From Malachius bipustulatus (taxonomy: Eukaryota > Arthropoda > Insecta > Coleoptera > Melyridae), in assembly GCA_910589415.1 (NCBI GenBank), contig OU342638.1, forward strand, positions 7,006,001-7,070,000: a DNA stretch of 64,000 nt, written 5' to 3'. The notes beneath the pieces were generated by a model, which worked only from the letters and a program-made list of their open reading frames with translations, did not search any database and had not been told where the DNA came from. Below are positions 10,252 through 20,869 of this stretch, in pieces. Position 1 is the first letter of the stretch. Each line of letters opens with the position of its first letter. The translations under genes were made by a program, and so were the position numbers.

Positions 10252-10614
10252 TCACCTCTTATGAATGGGGGAGTTGTAGAGTCTTGAGTTGTCACGTGCT
10301 TTCAGAAGGTAGTTGGTGTTTTCTGTAGCCAGGTGAGACCTGTAAGCCTTCAAGTCCGTGTCCGCCTCAGTTCCTGTCAAGCCATAGTTTTCATAAAACT
10401 GCTTGTAGAATTTAAGGAGAGCATCTCTGTCCGTAGGAAAGCCTTCCGAAGCAAGATGTAGTCCGATGCTGCTTCTCGTCTCACCATGCACGCACGTTGA
10501 ATCACTCCTTTCATGAAGATAGGCCAAGTATAGTCGAACGCTTTGAAGAAGTTCGGGTTGTCGCAGTCGTGAGAGCAGGTAAAGACCCTCGTTTTCAGCT
10601 GAACTTTTAGTCAT
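10252..10614 (-). CDS. ORF upstream of LINE B endonuclease (ORF1 remnant or leader of ORF2)
   Basis: This 120-codon frame lies just upstream of the LINE B endonuclease and inside the same target duplication, so it belongs to LINE B. It is rich in Leu, Arg and Glu with no recognised motif. In frame before its first Met is a further WLRSLWPPQAR stretch reaching 10690, so the protein was longer and the copy is probably cut at its 5' end. It could be the C-terminus of ORF1 or the N-terminal part of ORF2; I cannot decide. Confidence 0.5.
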   Translation of the reverse strand: MTKSSAENEGLYLLSRLRQPELLQSVRLYLAYLHERSDSTCVHGETRSSIGLHLASEGFPTDRDALLKFYKQFYENYGLTGTEADTDLKAYRSHLATENTNYLLKARDNSRLYNSPIHKR

Positions 10615-10696
10615 TCTGGCTTGTGGTGGCCAGAGTGACCTAAGCCAGGAAGGAGCCTCATCCAGTACTTTATCGTCTTCGATTACAGTACTTCCA

Positions 10697-12189
10697 TTAA
10701 TAATAGTTAGCTAATGTTTCGCTTACAATCATAAGCTTTTCGGCTACGTTGTTTGCTTTTGTTAGCTTTACTCTCAGTTCTTTGGCTAGTTTCAAGAGTT
10801 CCGAGATATTACAGATATTGTTTAGTTCGCGAACTTCGTTAATTAGTGCGCTAAAATTTCGTATGTTTGAATGGTCATTTGTATTATCGTCGTTGTTTGC
10901 GTTCATAGGCGGGAATTGGGACGGTTGGGGGTTGGTTGTGTGCGCGGGGATTTGTTTTTTGCCTATCGTTGCATCACGATAAGAAACGTCATTTTTTATG
11001 AAGTTATTTGTTTGTTTTAGCATTGTTCTGGCAGCACTTACCGGGTTTTGTTGTTTTTCTATGTGCTTCAGGTATGTTGGGCACTGGCTGTAGTTTGCCG
11101 GGTGGGGGCCGTGGCAGTTCGTGCACTGCACCGCTCCTTCTCGCCTTTCCTTGATGTCACACTCGTGTGTTGGGTGATTTTTTATGCATTTCACACATCG
11201 CGCGGGAAGGTTGCAGTTTGAGGAACCGTGGCCAAAGTTCTGGCATCGGTGGCACTGTGTCACTTTAGACTTTTTCACAAATTTTTGCCACTTGACGCTG
11301 CATTGGTTTATTTCGTTTATTGCGCGCACTGATTTGAGATTTATTGATTTGTTCACTTTCACTATGAACGAGCTAGCATTGGGGTTTCCGTTTCTTGAGT
11401 CCATCTTGATGCACTCATTTACTGGAATGTTCTTTTCTTGTAATTTGCTTTTATGTCCTCTGTCTCCATGAAGGGAGCTCCTTTCAGGACGATGGTTTTT
11501 TGTTTCTCTTCTTTTAGGGAGTAGGTATAATATGTAGTTTGTTGGTTTTTCAGGTCGTCCTGGAGAGTTTTGTAGTCTTGTACAGAGTTGGTGTACACTC
11601 TTATTTCGTTTTTTAGGTATGAAATAGTGTATTCGTTTTTTAGGTATGAAATAGTGTACTTACTTTTTAGGGTGGTTCTGACCTTGTTGTGGAATTGTTT
11701 GAGATTTCCAATTTTGTTGGTTATGATTATAGGAGGCATCCGCTTTTCCTCCTCGTTGGATGGTGTTTTTCTGGCCTGTGTTTGAACTTTTTCCGGGATT
11801 TCTTCATTTATTAAAGCTCCATATGAGTTCATGATGGGAACGTTATAGGTGAGTGGCAGGATCGTTGCTTGGGATGTTGAAGGTTTTTATGATGGGGCAG
11901 ATGTCTCTTCTATTTGATTGGTTGCCATGTCCGTATTGTTGTCGGTAGTTGGTGTTAAGGTTAATGTTGGACGCCTGGCGTTGAAGCGAAGGTGGTTTTT
12001 CCCATATTTGACGGGATTTTCGGTTTTTCTTTTTGGGTTCAGTTTGTTTCACCCCTTCGTAGGGCTTGCCTCGATGGGTGGATAGTGAGCGCGAGCGCTC
12101 CTGGGTTGTGTTGGGGTTTTTTGTTGACGTTGCTTTGTATTTTTGTTTCAGTTCTTGAATTATCTTTTCTGGACATGAGGGACTCATGA
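10697..12189 (-). pseudogene. LINE A ORF1, gag-like protein with C2HC knuckles
   Basis: Jockey-type ORF1, probably starting at the ATG near 12187 (MSPSCPEK). In order: a basic low-complexity N-terminus; a coiled or structured middle with PRE_C2HC-like features (KEEKQKTIVLKGAPF near 11480, then SSFIVKVNKSINLKSVRAINEI); three Cys knuckles (CHRCQNFGHGSSNC, CVKCIKNHPTHEC, CTNCHGPHPANYSQC); and a C-terminal helix. Shifts occur near 11845 and 11440, so the frame is split in three. The tandem nonapeptide YTISYLKNE, twice, at about 11590-11645 is an internal 27-bp duplication. The stop TAA overlaps the ORF2 ATG as TAATG. Known role of the family: RNA-binding nucleoprotein. Confidence 0.85.
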
Positions 12190-12609
12190 GTGAGTTTCGT
12201 ATAGTTGGTAATTCAAGCGCGCATGCGGCAACGCTTTGAGTTTGTCGACTCTTAGGTAGGTATGTTACTTGTAAGAATACACTGCAGTCACGGTAGGCAC
12301 GAACGAGGGCAGGATGTGAACTCGGCGGCTGTCGTGAGCGAAGAGTGTGCTGAGCGCAGAGTTCCGTGCGCTTATATAGGCTTGGGCCTCGCGATAATGA
12401 CCGGTGAGCTCCCATTTGGTCGAACGCAAGACGGGCCTTGGCCAATGGGAGCAAGCCGGGCTGTAGTCGTGCGGGAGTCGTCGTGTTGCGGTTTTCCATG
12501 GCGAGGAAAACCGGAGGCCCTTGTACTATGCCAGTACAAGAGGAAAGCGAGAAAGGCGAGCGTAACACACATCGCACTTTGTTGTTTATTATAGTGAAAT
12601 AAATCCATT
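12190..12609 (-). promoter_or_regulatory. GC-richer leader upstream of LINE A ORF1 with a TATA-like box
   Basis: On the minus strand CCTATATAAG (12380-12371) is followed about 30 bases later by TCAGCACACTC, a plausible initiator, and then a leader running to the ORF1 start. Jockey LINEs normally have internal promoters without TATA, so this may be an unrelated promoter, a remnant of another element, or chance. An open frame covers most of the stretch but shows no family motif. Confidence 0.3.
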
Positions 12610-12639
12610 TTTTGCCAACTATACCATCAATTTACTGCT

Positions 12640-13088
12640 AATAACTACATGGATTTTTATCAGTGTCCTTTCCATTAATTCCACATATATGTGTCATACT
12701 ATTCACAATACGATTAAAATAATCTAGACACTTCAGTTTGTCTTCAAATGCCTTTAACTCTTCGTACGACGTAACTGGTTCAATTAATAGCCTTTAGTGG
12801 TGTCGTAAATTTTGCTACCATATTTGCCCTAAAGTCGAATGAAGTGTGCATTTTTGAAAGTTGAGACATGATTTTCTTTTGATTTTCTATCAACATATTA
12901 AGTTTTTCGTCACTTGTGTCATTAAAATTTACAAAGTCACCAATAATATTTGCATTTGCCATGATTGTGGGTTGCATGTTCATGTTATCCTTCTTATTAG
13001 ATGATAAATTGTTGTCATTAGAAGGCTGTAAAAAACCTATAGGATAATAAAAGGCACAACTTTTGTTATACTTTGTGCTTGCTGACAT
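12640..13088 (-). pseudogene. DUF4806-like relic (coiled segment plus C-terminal domain)
   Basis: The minus strand has a 102-codon frame (MSASTKYNKS start at 13088) with the helical stretch DEKLNMLIENQKKIMSQLSKM ahead of PLKAIN. A one-base shift near 12781 joins it to EPVTSYEELKAFEDKLKCLD then YFNRIVNSMTHICG. The layout resembles DUF4806 proteins of insects: a coiled segment, then a P-L-x-x-xEELxxFExxLK core, then an xxxLVxxLSxIGG-like segment. Those proteins are often multicopy and transposon-associated. Frameshift and stops suggest a pseudogene. The family call is resemblance from memory only. Confidence 0.35.
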
Positions 13089-13139
13089 AACTATATTGTT
13101 GATGTATATTGTGATGAGGTCACTTTCAGAATTATTAAT

Positions 13140-13486
13140 GCAAGCATCATTTTTTCAATCTGTGATATAAAAATAGCACACAAAATATAATAATATAGGA
13201 CTCACAGCAATCAATTAATTCTTAATTACAACAACATTACTCTTCCGAGTGGGGATTATTGGAAATAAGACAGTTGGTTCAACTTCTTGAATTTTCTATA
13301 AAAGTATGTATATTTTAAGGGCCCCATACATTTCGTTCTTTTTCATCCGTTCGAATCGCCGCGATTTGGAACGACGTGTTTAATCGTGGAACTGTTTTGC
13401 CCACACACTGTCGATCCAACAACAGTAATCTTCAGTCGTTTATTATGATGGACAGAACTCAGTTATTAGCAGTGACAGCGGCAGTT

Positions 13487-13519
<33 letters not shown>

Positions 13520-13884
13520 TTTACTTTATACGCCATAAACAAGGAAATTGTCGCTATACATTTCAATAAACTCTAACAAAAAAATTTTATTAAGGGCTTT
13601 TTGATCCATTTCAATCAATAAAAGTTAAACATTAAAAAATACAACATGTGTGAACTTGTTGAGGCTGCCCAGCCAACTCTCCGCTCTGCTCATGTAAAAA
13701 ATGCGCCGGTTCGGATGGAAATCCCCACACACTATCAGTTTGGACCGTCAACCCGCGAACCGTCGTTACAAAAATCAAGCTTCGACAGATATTTAAACCG
13801 ACGATTCGACACGACGGTTTTCTACCATACACTTCGGTATTTGCTGTTTTTGGAACGACGTTCCGAATCTACACCGAAAGCGTA
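13140..13884. other. Unassigned stretch interrupting or ending LINE C
   Basis: No gene is supported here. The sequence is AT-rich with a T-rich run (13480-13525). TTTGGAACGACGT occurs at about 13365 and a near-copy at about 13843. LINE C homology stops abruptly at about 13885 (after LGVIFDCRL), so 13319-13884 may be another insertion, but I could not find matching ends or a target duplication. Confidence 0.4.
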
Positions 13885-15664
13885 GTCTACAGTCAAAGAT
13901 GACCCCAAGACTTTTCTGACTCTTTAAGTTTTCCAATGGTTGACCACCAATTGTCAAGTGCAAAGGCGCGTCGTCCATACCTGATCTCGACGCAAAAGTC
14001 ATACTGCTGCATTTCTGCGGATTCAGCTTGAGATTGTGAGCATCTGAGGAGGTCACCAAGGATGAAATGTTAGAATTCATGCAATCCGTGGCAAGTTCCG
14101 TCTCCTTAGGTTTAAATGAAAGATAAAGAAGGGTGTCATCTGCAAATGATTGAATGTTTGCATATTGTATTGCAGTCTGTATATCTGCCATATACAGGGT
14201 GTCCCAAGATTTCTTTATCAAGGGATATCCACGTTATTTCAAAAAATAAACAAATGAAATTCGGGAAATTTCAACCATACCCCCTAAGGCTTTGCAGCTG
14301 CACCCTCAATGCCCCTTTGCGCCTTTCCACCCCTAAGTAATCATCCCCTACTTTTTTTTTTTTCAAATGACACCCCCATATTTTTTTTGCTCGACAGGAT
14401 TGTTGACTTCTTTCTGAATACAATGTCACACGATTTTTTTAAATCGGGACATATCTAGCACGCTAAAAACAATATAATATCATAACAAACGAGGGTTGTC
14501 AAGGAATAACAATTAACATTTAATATGACATTAAAATCACAGAAACAATTATTATTATTAACACCTAATCCAGTAACGCCGGTATTACTAGTTAAGGTGG
14601 TTGAAGGAAACATTAACACAAAAAACAAGCAATTGCAACTCCTTGACGATCCTCGTTTGTTATGATATTCTATTGTTTTCGGCGTGCTAGATATGTCTCG
14701 ATTTAAAAAAATCGTATGACATTGTATTCAGAAAGAAGTCAACAATCCTGTCGAGCAAAAAAATATGGGGGTGTCATTTGAAAAAAAAAAGTAGGGGATG
14801 ATTACTTAGGGGTGGAAAGGCACAAAGGGGCATTGAGGGTGTAGCTGCAAAGCCTTAGGGGTATGGTTGAAATTTCCCGAATTTCATTTGTTTATTTTTT
14901 TAAATAACGTGGATATCCCTTGATAAAGAAATCTTGGGACACCCTGTATATAAGGCAAAGAACCGGCCCCAGAACAGAGCCCTGGGGTATGCCGGACGTA
15001 ACCAAGGCATATTCTGAGGAGGCATTGCTTAAAACGACTCGTTGGTAACGATTATCAAGATAATGATCAAAGAAGTTGCAAGATACGGCATCAAAACCAA
15101 AGTAACTTAACTTCGCACACAATAGTCGATGATCTAGAGTGTCGAAGACTTTTGGATAGTCAAGTTGAACGACAGAAGTAGCAAGGCCAAGATCTAGCGA
15201 TCTAAGAATAGAATCAGTCAGAGTTAACAATGATGTGGTGGTGCTATAGCCCTTACGGAATCCGGATTGAGAATCTGGCACCACTCCCGCTTCCATAATG
15301 TATCGACAAACCTGTTTCGCTACTACTCTCTCCAGAATCTTTGACAAGGCCGGAAGACACAAATTGGGTGCAAGTCAGAGAAATTTTCGGGATTTGTTTT
15401 TTTGGGAATTGACTTTACTAGTGAGTATCTCCATGACCGTGGAAAATACCCAGACTCCAAACAGCAGTTAATGATATGCGTTAAGTAAGGTGCAATCACG
15501 AGCAAAGAGAGCTGCAACATACTTGCAGAAACACTGTCGTGACCAACAGCATTTGATTTTAAATTCATAACTACTTCTTTTATTTCTTCAGTGGTAGACA
15601 ACTTTAAAGAGAAACTGGTCAAGATTAAAACTTTTCCAGGTATTATTGAGTTACATCGGGACAA
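13885..15664 (-). pseudogene. LINE C reverse transcriptase, split by a MITE
   Basis: The upstream half (15664-14951) has the NAVGHDSVSASML block, a damaged region where the IPKK block and NFSDLHPI lie in one frame and LSKILERVVAKQ in the next, then DSQSGFRKGYSTTTSLLTL, LDYPKVFDTLDH (first catalytic region; Ser-Lys of the usual FSKAFD is changed) and SGIPQGSVLGPVL. The downstream half (14190-13885) continues with FADDTLLYLSF (catalytic Asp pair), LKLNPQKC and LGVIFDCRL. Removing the MITE with one TA rejoins the two halves in frame. Confidence 0.82.
14195..14946. mobile_element. Fold-back MITE with about 300-bp arms and TA duplication
   Basis: The ends CAGGGTGTCCCAAGATTTCT and complement are flanked by TA (14193-14194 and 14947-14948). 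The arms run about 300 bp each with near-perfect pairing; the loop of roughly 150 bp holds no ORF. The LINE C reading frame is restored only if the duplication is taken as 2 bp (TA), which supports a Tc1/mariner-type insertion. Confidence 0.88.
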
Positions 15665-15874
15665 TTGTTTTTAGGAGTAAATATAGATAAGAAATAGCGA
15701 TTGAGTTCGTCCGGCTTCTTCAGATTTTCAGGGATCTCCACCAGCCACCTTCCCTTCAAAATTAACGAGTTTATTGTCTTCCAAAGGTTTTTACTATTTT
15801 TGCCTACATAACGACTTGATATATATGCAGATTTCTCCCTCCTTATTGTACCAGTGACCAAATTTCTTAGCTGT

Positions 15875-16843
15875 TTATAGTACGCATAATCGTGGATATT
15901 CCGTGTTCGTTAATACGTAGATATCACGAGACCTCATCATGCGACGAATGTTATATGTCAGCCAAGGTGCAAAAGGCTTGGTAATTCTAGACGTTATAAA
16001 GGGAGCATGGATGTCAAATATTTCCACTAGCTTGTCTGTCAAGTAATGAATTTTATGATCTATATTGTCCAAGTACAACAAGCAATCCCACCGGGTATCA
16101 ATCAAGGACGTATTAAAATCTTCAATACAGAATGCTCCGAAATTTCTATATGAAACGAGTTAAGGCCTAGGACAAACGTGTTTTAAGTTAAGGGTGCAAA
16201 ATATTGCACGATGATCTGAAGTCTGGTGGGCAAAAACTCATGAGTCAAGAACCATATCATTTCTGTTTATAAAAATGACGTCTAGAAGGGCCTGAGAATT
16301 TTTTCCCACACGAGTAGGCTCAGTTATTAGTTGAGTGAAATCATACGAGTTCACCCACTGTAAGATAGAATAGTCAGTAAATCTGACTATTCTGATCCTG
16401 ATTTATATCGCCCATAATGACAATATTGTCAAACTGGGGCACGACAAAAGAAAGTAAATTATCTAGATACTCTAAAAAATCTGGTAAATTGCAAGCGGCT
16501 GTGCGGTATATCGTACCAACCAAAAATGCAGTGCCACCAACCTCAACGGAGACCCACACATGTTCCACGCCACCAACACTAACAAGCTCGCTAAGGACGA
16601 CAGAGTATTTAAAAGTATCGCGAATGTAAATTGCCACACCACCACCTCGACTTCCTCGATCTTTACGTACTGTACGAAAACCACGTATATATATAATGAG
16701 TTATCAGTTACCCCATCATCAAGCCAGGTCTCAGTTACACCAACAATATCAAAACGATTAAGATACACTGAGGCCGAGAACAGGTCAAATTTAGGAAAGA
16801 GCGAGCAAGTATTGTAATCACCAAGTTTTAAGTTCTTAGTCAT
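15875..16843 (-). pseudogene. LINE C endonuclease domain
   Basis: The minus strand encodes FDIVGVTETWLDDGV (the Glu-containing ET-W block of LINE endonucleases) near 16750. This is followed by an AIYIRDTFKYSVV block, VGTIYRTAACNLPDFLEYLDNLL and IVIMGDINQD (the GDFN-type block, here GDIN). A linker (ITKPFAPWLTYNIRRMMRSRD) follows at about 15960. Frameshifts separate the three pieces. Confidence 0.75.
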
Positions 16844-16879
16844 AATGGATTTGAATGGATGAATTTGCGACTTTTTCTA

Positions 16880-17110
16880 GAAAATACCAACATTTAGTAC
16901 TGTTCGCAGTATGATCAGTGGAGACAATTTTCCTAGATGTCTTGTTTAAGTAAGTACAGTTTACACAACATAGTTGACTCTGTGCGCAGTCTTTTTTTTT
17001 TCATGGTTACCAGCACAATTTGGACAAACAACAACTTCACTCCGACAGTCCTTCCTGTGATGGCCCATTCTACAACATCTAAAACATCTCATAAATATGC
17101 GAAAATTTTA
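16880..17110 (-). pseudogene. LINE C ORF1 zinc-knuckle remnant
   Basis: The minus strand reads CFRCCRMGHHRKDC (CX2CX4HX4C) followed by a second CPNCAGNHE knuckle, then loses its frame. This is the usual C-terminal end of LINE ORF1 and lies directly upstream of the LINE C endonuclease on the same strand. Confidence 0.6.
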
Positions 17111-17306
17111 CGTTATACTGTTATTAATTCGGTAAATTATTATAAATTATATTTCTAAGTACTTTAAGGGTAAAGTTTGATCTAAACTTTATTATTAGTT
17201 TGATAAAATACTCAAATTGAATAAATCAAATTTGACACAATTACAAAACTATACGTCAGATTATGTCAAACTGTGAATTTAGATCTAACGGCAGCTTCAT
17301 TTTAGT

Positions 17307-17539
17307 TTAGAAATCGTCCGCAATGCGCGATGCGCTACCGGAATGCACGTGAACAGTGTACCCATTTTCGTCCGTCGATCTGCCGGTCTCTTTATAGTAT
17401 GTTGTCTCTGGTGATGACTTTCTGACGTCAGGGACGGAGATTTCTGCTTCAGAACTGGTCGTTTCTTCTGCTGTATTGTTGACAACAATATTTGGCTCCA
17501 ACACCAATGCTGGTTGTTTGACTGGAGTTATGACAATTT
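17307..17539 (-). CDS. Candidate terminal coding exon, unknown gene
   Basis: On the minus strand an acceptor-like site (AATAATTTCAG) precedes an open frame of 77 codons beginning IVITPVKQPALVLEPNIV and ending GSASRIADDF then TAA. The frame is acidic and Ser/Thr-rich and shows no family motif. It could be the last exon of a host gene or part of the nearby BEL/Pao remnant on the same strand. I could not place an upstream exon. Confidence 0.35.
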
Positions 17540-17720
17540 CTGAAATTATTTTAACTTATATAAAAGTACAGATTTAAATAGATTTAAAATTGATAAAAGT
17601 ATTTAAATAAATGTACCTACTTATTGTTAATATTTTAATGTTTTTTTTTTCATTTTGACTCAGCTACTTGCAATATGGTTGTACAATTTGTTACAATTTA
17701 ACAAATTTATTATTTTTCAG

Positions 17721-17874
17721 AACGAAATCACACAAAATACTCCTGATTTACCGTATATTATAATATTACTGCCTTCGTTCCGATCACATTTCCGGTTACT
17801 GAGTTCTGAAAAATGCACGTTTGGTATATTAGCAAAGCAAATCATTAATCATCAACTTGAAAAGGTAACAGTAA
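17721..17874 (+). CDS. Candidate internal exon on the plus strand
   Basis: A 154-bp open stretch is bounded by a good acceptor (TTATTTTTCAG) and donor (AAAAG then GTAACA). It encodes NEITQNTPDLPYIIILLPSF and onward to NHQLEK. No domain is recognised and no partner exon was found. Confidence 0.25.
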
Positions 17875-17982
17875 CATATATTTCTACCTAAAATAATATA
17901 TCAAATAATGATTATTAAATAAAAATCAAATTGACTGTTACTTTACTTTTCCTTCTGCTTTATGTTTCTTTGCCGTTTTCTT

Positions 17983-18064
17983 GAGGTTATCGTACAGCAA
18001 TTTTAACTGGACCTCATTTCGAGGTCCACTCTTTGCTGTACTATTAAAATTTTACGGCAACCTC
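17983..18064. repeat. 82-bp imperfect palindrome
   Basis: Nested inverted repeats: outer GAGGTT with AACCTC, middle TACAGCA with TGCTGTA, core GGACCTC (18009-18015) with GAGGTCC (18021-18027) and loop ATTTC. It may be a small fold-back element or a transcribed hairpin. Confidence 0.6.
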
Positions 18065-18388
18065 TTTCCAGCAATCTGCTTATTTTATGAATAACTAACT
18101 GAGCTGTCAAACACGTTGGTGAAAGAAGAATAGATTTAACTAGAGAATAAAACTTATTCATTCAATAGTTATTTAGAGATTGATTTGCTGTTGTTGAAAC
18201 CGGGCACTAGTGTCATATTATTTCAGTATAAAAAACATTTCCCGATTGAATACACGTAATGTCATTGCAGTTTTATATCAATAATGAAAATAATTTATAA
18301 ATTGACAAAATTGATTATTTATTGAAAAACTCTTCAAATAATTTTATTCTGAGGGGGATCTTGTTTTTTGAAACTATTTTCATATACT
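18065..18388. other. AT-rich spacer
   Basis: I see no coding, RNA or repeat signal here. Confidence 0.5.
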
Positions 18389-18690
18389 TCAACAGTAATA
18401 AAAGTAAACTACATAATTGTATTTTTGTCTTTCAGTTTTTGTTAATTCTAGTTTTTCCAATATGTCACACTTGTATTTTAAAAATGTTTTTAAATCGTTC
18501 ATAGTCGACAAGTCTGCTTCATATTTATATGATTCCCACTCACGTCTTGTGACCATATCTAATTTGTTAAAAATAATGTAAATTATTATTAACCTATCCC
18601 ACGAATCTACATTTTCTCCAAGATTTTTCAAAACTCTCAAATGTTTTGTAGTATTGTCATATAGATTTCTCAACTCGAAACTAGATTCCT
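18389..18690 (-). pseudogene. BEL/Pao-type gag fragment (DUF1759-like)
   Basis: The minus-strand frame reads NLYDNTTKHLRVLKNLGENV, SWDRLIIIYIIFNKLDMVTR, REWESYKYEADL and then DLKTFLKYKCDILEKLE. This follows the DUF1759 pattern of BEL/Pao gag proteins (T-x2-HL-x2-L-x2-LG, WD-x-L, KLD-x2-TR, WE). Nothing else of the retrotransposon (protease, RT, LTRs) is visible, so it is a fragment. Confidence 0.65.
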
Positions 18691-18899
18691 TAATAATTGA
18701 ATGCTGCTAAAAAATGGCTCGAATATGATTATGAATAATCAACTTTTTCTTTTCATATCGCACACGTATTTCTAAAGTGACATAAGTCAAAAATTAATCT
18801 TTTGGGAAAATGTGAAAAACTATTAAGCGAGCTTAACAAATAAACAATACATAAATTTAACAATAAACAATAAATTTTGGTTTTCACAAATCGCTTGTT

Positions 18900-20076
18900 A
18901 AGTTATTGTCGAGCTACTTGTCAAAGCGTTCTTACTTTGTGGTTTTGAATGGGTTTCAATCAACCTCCTATGAAGCGACATCTGGTGTCCCCCAGGGTTC
19001 TGTACTGGGTCCCCTGCTCTGTGTCCTGTTCATTGCTGACATCACTCATGGGTTGAATGTGGACTTTCTGCTTTATGCCGACGACCTCAAGATATTCAGA
19101 ACTATCAAATGCATTGAGGACTGCTTGCACCTGCAGCAGAACCTTGAGAGGATCTCTGTCTGGCTTAATAATAATAACCTTGAAATTAATGTTAGCAAGT
19201 GCAATGTTCTGTCATTCACCGTAAAACAATCCGGTGGAATTTTTCATGATTATTCTCTTAATGATCAGGTGCTGTGTAGGCCTGAACATGTTCGCGATCT
19301 GGGGGTGTTATTTGACAGAAGGCTGTCGTTCTCCTCTCACATTGAGAGGGTTCTTGCAGAGTCATCGAGGGCACTTGGTTTTGTCATTCGAAACACTAGG
19401 GATTTTACCAACTTAAATACTTTAAAAGTACTTTACGCTTCATTCGTTCGCTCTAAGCTCGAGTATGCGTCTGTTGTGTGGTCCCCAGGCTATCAGATTT
19501 ATATTGATGGAATTGAGTCTATCCAGCGTAGATTCTTGAAATATATGCATTATAAAGCTTATGGTGTTTATCCTGTAATCGGCTATCCTCATCAAATATT
19601 GTTGGACACATTTTCCTTTACTTCCTTGGAGAACCGACGATGCTATGCCTCTTTGGTGTTCCTGGTTAAGTTGCTTGGTAATGCAATTGACTGCCCACCA
19701 ATTCTAGAGAGTTTGCGGTTTCGTGTACCAAGGGTGGGCTCTCGACAGAATGAGACGTTTTATCTTCAGTCTCATCATACCAACGTCTTAAAGTTTTCGC
19801 CGATTTACACGATGTGTGGCAATTATAACGGTGGTCAATTTAGCTTTGACATTTTTTCTAGCAGCCTTAGCGACTTGAGGAGTAGCGTTAAACATTAATT
19901 TGCTTTCTCCTTTTTCTTTGTAGATGCCTTGGTCCAAAAACTGTAAATTTGTTACACATTTTAGATTTGGATGATTGTATTATATGAAAATTTTTCTGTT
20001 ATTGTCCCTGTATAGTAAAGGGCTTCGCCTGTTTATACAGTGTAAAATAAAATAAAATAAAATAAAATAATGCAAC
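18900..20076 (+). mobile_element. LINE D, 5'-truncated non-LTR retrotransposon
   Basis: A plus-strand LINE 3' end: RT from the last motifs onward, a short 3' UTR and a tail of (AAAAT)n at about 20042-20070. It is 5'-truncated within the RT palm, as is usual for LINE copies. No convincing target duplication was found. Confidence 0.85.
18906..19898 (+). CDS. LINE D reverse transcriptase, C-terminal 330 codons
   Basis: The open frame begins SSYLSKRSYFVVLNGFQS (its first codon is TTG; no real start, the copy is truncated). It then has SGVPQGSVLGPLLCVLF, LLYADDLKIF (catalytic Asp pair near 19075), LEINVSKCNVLSF, DLGVLFDRRLSFSSHI and the C-terminal KLEYASVVWSP and ENRRCYASL blocks of jockey/CR1-type LINEs. 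It has no internal stop, so it is younger than LINE C. It ends at TAA shortly before the tail. Confidence 0.88.
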   Translation: MSSYLSKRSYFVVLNGFQSTSYEATSGVPQGSVLGPLLCVLFIADITHGLNVDFLLYADDLKIFRTIKCIEDCLHLQQNLERISVWLNNNNLEINVSKCNVLSFTVKQSGGIFHDYSLNDQVLCRPEHVRDLGVLFDRRLSFSSHIERVLAESSRALGFVIRNTRDFTNLNTLKVLYASFVRSKLEYASVVWSPGYQIYIDGIESIQRRFLKYMHYKAYGVYPVIGYPHQILLDTFSFTSLENRRCYASLVFLVKLLGNAIDCPPILESLRFRVPRVGSRQNETFYLQSHHTNVLKFSPIYTMCGNYNGGQFSFDIFSSSLSDLRSSVKH

Positions 20077-20869
20077 ATAACATAAGGTAAGCTGGGGCAA
20101 CTGGGTCATGATTTTACAACAGCTGATGTGGTTGATGAATTTGAACGTATTTAATTCGTATAAGATTTCTTAAAATTAACTTCTGAATGTGTAGGGATCT
20201 TAAACAAGTCTACCTGTAAGAGATACGCGTACCTTAAATTTTTAATGCAATATGGTAATAAGTAAAATATTTTTTTTTATTTTTTGGCGCTGCTGGGTCC
20301 AGTTACCTCAGTAGAGTGAGGCAACTGAACCTCCTTTGTCTATTTTGTAGGCAAGATAATTGAATTCAATCTGAGGTATCTGGGTCTGTTTTAGGCTGTG
20401 TCTATGTTCGGTACGATGTCAAAGATTTCAGATTTTGTTTCAATTTACTCTACTTAGAGGTGTTGCAAATAGACAACGATCATTTGGTAACTAAAAAAAA
20501 TAACAAAAAGGATCATAATAATGCTTTATTAACTTATAAACATTATAAACATCAAATATAAACATTATCTTTTCCGAAAACTTTAAATACCTACAAAAAA
20601 ATCACCAGAGGGGCCTGTTTCATAAAAATTTACTACAGTATTTACTACTGTATTGGTAGTAAGTTTTCGTAGTAATTACTATGACTTGTTTCATAAATTT
20701 ACCAGAGTAGAGAAATTTTTACTGTAGTAGTCATATATTTACTACTACTTTTTACTAAGGTAAATAAGATTATGTTTCATATAAAGAAAGGATATAAAAT
20801 TACTTTAGTAAAAGCCAGAATTATTTTACTCTAGTTGATGGGATCGTAATTAATTAGTTGACACATTTG

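Larger units (their letters stand above)
5577..10690 (-). mobile_element. LINE B, non-LTR retrotransposon inserted into LINE A
   Basis: A second jockey-superfamily LINE (CR1/Daphne-like by RT motifs) lies on the minus strand. It is flanked by a long duplication starting CTTCCATTAAT, 11 bp unambiguous and up to 15 bp because the tail is (AAT)n: 5566-5580 and 10691-10705. The target is the ORF1-stop/ORF2-start of LINE A. In order it contains an ORF upstream of EN (10614-10252), EN (about 10180-9399), RT (8983-7448), an RT C-terminal region that resumes at 6681 after a nested insertion, and a 3' UTR ending at 5608. It is probably 5'-truncated at 10690. Many small frameshifts make it inactive. 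Confidence 0.88.
13885..17110 (-). mobile_element. LINE C, degraded non-LTR retrotransposon
   Basis: Fragments in correct order on the minus strand are: ORF1 zinc knuckles (about 17100-17010), endonuclease (16843-15875), EN-RT linker (15861-15643), RT (15664-14951 and 14190-13885). They lie in different frames because of many shifts and stops. A MITE splits the RT. The left end is lost in unassigned DNA and no tail or target duplication was found. It is older than LINEs A and B judging by damage. Confidence 0.8.

Noticed and set aside
12262..12594. 110-codon plus-strand ORF in the GC-richer leader
   Set aside because: No motif and opposite to the LINE A transcription direction; open by composition.
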